Assembly: GCF_046546515.1 (NCBI RefSeq)
Contig: NZ_JBKHKJ010000001.1
Span: 310,001-374,000, forward strand
Length of the DNA stretch: 64,000 bases
Origin: Parasediminibacterium sp046546515
GTDB taxonomy: Bacteria; Bacteroidota; Bacteroidia; Chitinophagales; Chitinophagaceae
Direction: 5' to 3'
Below, in pieces: positions 60,738 through 64,000 of this stretch; positions within the stretch are counted from its first letter, which is position 1, and each line of letters starts with the position of its first letter. The notes below the pieces were generated by a model. The model was given only the letters and a program-made list of their open reading frames with translations. It made no database searches and was not told where the DNA came from. The translations under genes and the position numbers were made by a program.

Positions 60738-63362
60738 TTAAAAATTAAATGCCAGCGTACCAGAAATAGTCCTGCCTGTTACAGACCTTGCACGGATGAT
60801 ATTGGTGGCATTTTCTGTAATAGAACCTTCTTCTGCTTCTGTAATGCCCAAGCTATTGAATACATTGTTGGCATTTACAGACAATGTCAATGCCTTGGTA
60901 AACCTGTAGTTTACAAATGGGTTCACCAATACATAACCCTTGAATTTCAACTTGTTTTCATCCTGTGAATAAGAACCTGCAGTACCTATGGCACTGAAAC
61001 CTAGGCTTAGTTTACCTGTATTGTAAGTAGGCATTAAGTTATAAATGAAAGGTGATTGCCTCCTTGGCTTATTGCCTTTGTTGGCACCATCTGTAATTTC
61101 AGCTTTAGTGAATGTTGCACCACCCCTTATGTCAAATGCTTTGGACAAACGGGCGGCAAATTCCAGTTCAATACCGTAAGATTTGTAGTGATTTTCTATT
61201 ACTTTCTGGGTAGTAGCTTCGTATCCTCCTTGTTCGTTTACCTTGGCATAGAAACCAGTGATAAACAACCCTATGTTTTTGTAATTGCTTTTAAAGCCCA
61301 ACTCTGCTTGGTCTATCTGATCTTTTACACCCTTTGCAGAACCATCGGCCAATATATTGTCGGTAAACAATATCCTGTCTGCTTTTGTGGTAGCACCACT
61401 GCTGTAGCGGGCAAATACGGCTTTGGATGCACTTAGTTTATAGTTGGCACCCAGAGAAAAAGAACCATAGTTGTATTTGTAATTGACAGGCTTGGTAGTG
61501 GTATAATCAATAGATTCTACCTTGGTTTCGTTAGGGGCTATCACGCCATCACCATTCATATCTTTTGGCCCTGCTGCACCACCTGTATAGCTGCCTGTAA
61601 CCCTGCCAATATCCCAACGGGCACTTGCATCAATGTTTAGGTTTTTAGCCAAATCGAAAGTAGTGGCTACATAAGGGGCAGAAATGTCGTATTTAGTATC
61701 GTAATTGCGGTGCAGGTTTCCCCATACTGGCGTGCCATAAGCAAATTGCCCACCGGGGTTCAATAGCTGACCAGTTGCACTGGTAATATTCAACGGGTGT
61801 ATGCCTTTTCCATCTACATCGGTCAAATAGGAATTCCACAACCAAGACATGGCCACATTTTGGTAAGATTTGTAGAAACCAAATGTTGCATCACCACCCT
61901 TAAATACTTTTTTCAGCTTAAAGTCATTTACGAAGTTGTTGAAGTTGTTCAGTTCCACATCAAACATGTGTATAATCATCGCATTGGCACCTGTGTATGC
62001 GGCACCTGTGTTGGCATAAGAAACAGTTGCCCCAGCTAAGTTCCAGCCTGTAGCACCTGCAATAGTGGTCAACTGGCTAGCAGTAGTGCCTACACTGGCA
62101 GGGAAAGGGGCTACAAAGCGGCCATTGTTTTGGGCAAAACGTACCCTGTTTTCTATTTTCCAGTCATCCCCCAAATCGAAATTAAATTCAGCACCTACGG
62201 TTTTAGATACTGGGTGCATACCATCGGCCACATCTGCACGGCGAGGTTCGCCATTTACGCCCGTGCCATAATCTTGCGACAGGTAAGGGCTTTGCAAAGA
62301 GCCATGTTTCGCATCGAACGTGCTTAATGAGGTATAGGTAGGGTTGCTGTTAGTGCCTGTAACTTGTATTGGCATGGGCAAATAAGCCGCAGCCCTGTCA
62401 TTCAAGTATTTAAAATAAAGGCGTACAAACCCTTTGCTGAACTGCTTGGTGAAATTCAATTTCAACTGGCCGCCATTGTTGGCTGCATATCCTGCCGTCC
62501 TCGGTCCTTGGCCCACACGGTAAAAGCCGCCTATATTAAAGTTGAGCCCATTGGCAATAGGTGCGCCATAATTAAAATCTGTACGGAAGTTATTGTAATC
62601 TATCCCAGAGCTTACCGCCACGGTACCGCCTTCAGTTGCACCTGTTTTGCTTACAAAATTGATGATACCTGCGGGTGAATTGGTAGCCAAGGTAGAAGCA
62701 GAGCCACCACGGATAGCTTCAATACGGGCAAGGGTTTGGTCGGCACGGAGGAAGATGTCGGAAGTGGCAAAAGCCATATCGCCAAATTGCAGCACAGGCA
62801 ACCCATCTTCCTGCAATTGCAGGTATTTGGAACCGCCCGCAGAAATAGGCACGCCCCTCACGGTAATATTGGTATTGCCATCGCCACCAGAAGCTTCAGC
62901 CCTGATGCCGGGGATAGAACGGAATATTTCAGCCGTGGTGCGTGGGGCTGTTTTTTGTATGTCCTCGTTTTTTAGGGTACTTACGGAAATACTGGAGTTT
63001 AATTTGGAGCGAGGGTTGCTGTTGCCCACCACTACAACATCTGTTAGTGCAAGCACGTCATTTTTCAATACCAATACAATGTCGCTGATGCTGCCATTGC
63101 TTAGGTCAACCACCTTTTCTGTGGCCGCATACCCCGTATAACTAACATGTATGGTGATGTTTTTTTCAGCAGGCAACCCTTGAATGGTAAAAGCACCCTC
63201 TTCGTTGGTCATGGTTGTTTTGTTGCCCGGCGTTACAACAATCGTTGCCCCGGCAAGCGGTTCTTTTTTCTCATTGGTAATTTTCCCTTTCACAACCGGG
63301 CTTTGCTGTGCAGATAGTTTAAACGCACAAAGCAAAAGCAAGGCAAACAGTTTCATTTTCAT
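60738..63362 (-). CDS. TonB-dependent receptor of the sugar locus
   Basis: 874 residues. A signal peptide (MKMKLFALLLLCAFKLSAQ) leads to a CarboxypepD_reg domain (VVKGKITNEKKEPLAGATIVV), a plug (TAEIFRSIPGIRAEASGGDGNTNITVRGVPISAGG) and a barrel ending in aromatic F (RTISGTLAFNF). It is an outer-membrane transporter. First gene of a four-gene minus-strand locus; no SusD lipoprotein follows, as in some sucrose or maltodextrin TBDR-MFS systems of other bacteria. The sugar is inferred from neighbours only. Confidence 0.92.
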   Translation of the reverse strand: MKMKLFALLLLCAFKLSAQQSPVVKGKITNEKKEPLAGATIVVTPGNKTTMTNEEGAFTIQGLPAEKNITIHVSYTGYAATEKVVDLSNGSISDIVLVLKNDVLALTDVVVVGNSNPRSKLNSSISVSTLKNEDIQKTAPRTTAEIFRSIPGIRAEASGGDGNTNITVRGVPISAGGSKYLQLQEDGLPVLQFGDMAFATSDIFLRADQTLARIEAIRGGSASTLATNSPAGIINFVSKTGATEGGTVAVSSGIDYNNFRTDFNYGAPIANGLNFNIGGFYRVGQGPRTAGYAANNGGQLKLNFTKQFSKGFVRLYFKYLNDRAAAYLPMPIQVTGTNSNPTYTSLSTFDAKHGSLQSPYLSQDYGTGVNGEPRRADVADGMHPVSKTVGAEFNFDLGDDWKIENRVRFAQNNGRFVAPFPASVGTTASQLTTIAGATGWNLAGATVSYANTGAAYTGANAMIIHMFDVELNNFNNFVNDFKLKKVFKGGDATFGFYKSYQNVAMSWLWNSYLTDVDGKGIHPLNITSATGQLLNPGGQFAYGTPVWGNLHRNYDTKYDISAPYVATTFDLAKNLNIDASARWDIGRVTGSYTGGAAGPKDMNGDGVIAPNETKVESIDYTTTKPVNYKYNYGSFSLGANYKLSASKAVFARYSSGATTKADRILFTDNILADGSAKGVKDQIDQAELGFKSNYKNIGLFITGFYAKVNEQGGYEATTQKVIENHYKSYGIELEFAARLSKAFDIRGGATFTKAEITDGANKGNKPRRQSPFIYNLMPTYNTGKLSLGFSAIGTAGSYSQDENKLKFKGYVLVNPFVNYRFTKALTLSVNANNVFNSLGITEAEEGSITENATNIIRARSVTGRTISGTLAFNF

Positions 63363-63399
63363 GTTGACTAAGTTTTAATCGTTAAGTAAAATCGTTCCT

Positions 63400-63407
63400 C
63401 AAACGTA
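63400..63407 (-). promoter_or_regulatory. TAnnTTTG promoter motif for the sugar locus
   Basis: TACGTTTG on the minus strand, 37 bp upstream of the TonB receptor ATG. It is followed upstream by the operator-like repeats at 63451-63490. Confidence 0.55.
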
Positions 63408-63450
63408 CATACTGGCAGAGCTTGGAAAGACAACAAATAGAACTGATTTA

Positions 63451-63490
63451 CCGCAAACCTTTGCGGAAATGTTTGCGACAATGTTTGCGG
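63451..63490. promoter_or_regulatory. Operator-like GTTTGCG repeats
   Basis: CCGCAAACCTTTGCGG (63451-63466) is a perfect palindrome, followed by GTTTGCGACA (63471-63480) and GTTTGCGG (63483-63490). Three copies of TTTGCG, with GCAAAC-TTTGC resembling LacI-family sites, lie 44-83 bp upstream of the promoter motif. No regulator gene is in the window. Confidence 0.5.
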
Positions 63491-63534
63491 TGGATAAATA
63501 GTGGCTAGCTAAAGGTGAAGGTTGTACGCTATAG

Positions 63535-63678
63535 CGCACGCCTCCCGGCCTGTGCTTGCTTGTTACTTGATGTAAACAAAGAAGAAGCCTGTATAAAATG
63601 AGGGTAAATGCAAATAATAAAAATGGTAGTATTATCTAAGAAAAAAGTAACGGTTAGGTACAGGCCGGGAGGCCTGCA
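63535..63678. repeat. Inverted repeat flanking 103 bp of AT-rich DNA
   Basis: CGCACGCCTCCCGGCCTGTG (63535-63554) and TACAGGCCGGGAGGCCTGCA (63659-63678) are inverted with about two differences. The ends contain GGCCGGGAGGC, much richer in GC than the surroundings. A related ACAGGAGGCCTGCTC occurs near 30715. Confidence 0.6.
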
Positions 63679-63762
63679 CCAATGCGGGCATACTTGTGAA
63701 AATCTAATTTTATCCTTTATAAACTACTAAAAAAGATTATTTTTAATTTTAAGCGACTTAAA

Positions 63763-64000
63763 ATGCCTAGAGAAACACAATTTTACAAATTAGACAAACA
63801 GAAGGCACAGCAGAACTTGTTTCCTTATTTAACTTCTAAAGTTAAATTCAAAAAAACTTTTGAGGATTTTATTATAGAACAAAAATTATGGCACTTAAAA
63901 TATGAAGCCATTTGCAATTTCTCTTCCGAGATTATTATCGAAAAAGTACATACAGACATAAATCAAATTTTGCCAAGCGAGTTGTCACTAATTATAAAAT
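63763..64000 (+). CDS. Partial hypothetical protein at window end
   Basis: An open frame from ATG at 63763 (MPRETQFYKLDKQKAQQNLF) runs off the window after 79 codons. It is Lys-, Phe- and Ile-rich with no recognised motif. It could be a genuine N-terminus of a longer gene. Confidence 0.5.
   Translation, partial: MPRETQFYKLDKQKAQQNLFPYLTSKVKFKKTFEDFIIEQKLWHLKYEAICNFSSEIIIEKVHTDINQILPSELSLIIK

Overview
The window looks like a chromosomal segment of a Bacteroidota bacterium, probably near Chitinophagales. The evidence is several secreted proteins with type IX secretion (T9SS) sorting tails, a PorW/SprE-like T9SS component, a GldA-like ATPase, TonB-dependent receptors with N-terminal carboxypeptidase-regulatory-like domains, the gene orders parA-parB-DUF5683-dapB and ftsX-DUF3098, and TAnnTTTG promoter motifs without clear Shine-Dalgarno sites. 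It is AT-rich. I saw no rRNA, tRNA or CRISPR array.

Layout. 1-10 kb: partial gldA-like gene, secreted M24 peptidase, pyrG, a dienelactone hydrolase, and parA-parB-DUF5683-dapB. 10-27 kb: accessory surface biology (choice-of-anchor V protein, leucine-rich repeat protein, TonB receptor with a periplasmic partner, FG-GAP protein, a 965-residue lipase-fold protein) in very repeat-rich DNA with one intact IS1380-type insertion sequence. 27-38 kb: gyrB, small membrane proteins, a divergent LysR / RidA-SnoaL pair, dinB and a TPR protein. 38-42.7 kb: NDH-2, a cytochrome b and a sulfite-oxidase-type molybdoprotein, then a PIN toxin-antitoxin pair. 42.7-48 kb: a sensory cluster of two PAS histidine kinases and a response regulator. 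49-57 kb: porW/sprE-like gene, PBP1A, ftsX and DUF3098. 57-63.4 kb: a one-strand sugar locus (TonB receptor, GPH/SLC45-like MFS transporter, GH100-like glycosidase, PfkB kinase) that fits disaccharide, perhaps sucrose, uptake and use.

The most unusual content is non-coding. Five copies of an element called B here (about 540 bp net, with terminal inverted repeats) each carry a phased array of 7-10 units of an 11-bp repeat, followed at a set distance by TTGATAATCAA. Four copies keep an internal TAnnTTTG promoter motif. The 11-bp unit differs between copies while the frame around it is kept. A second element, A (about 250 bp), has inserted twice into the left end of B with 10-11 bp target duplications. 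The IS1380 element in one B copy and a 174-bp MITE with related ends in another have inserted at the same B position, with TTCAA and TTTAA duplications. Other dispersed families include long inverted arms built on CACAAAG whose arms vary together from locus to locus, G-rich REP-like hairpins, a 235-bp inverted-repeat element with B-like ends, and 126-bp direct repeats flanking the LysR / RidA-SnoaL pair. All alignments and identities were made by eye.
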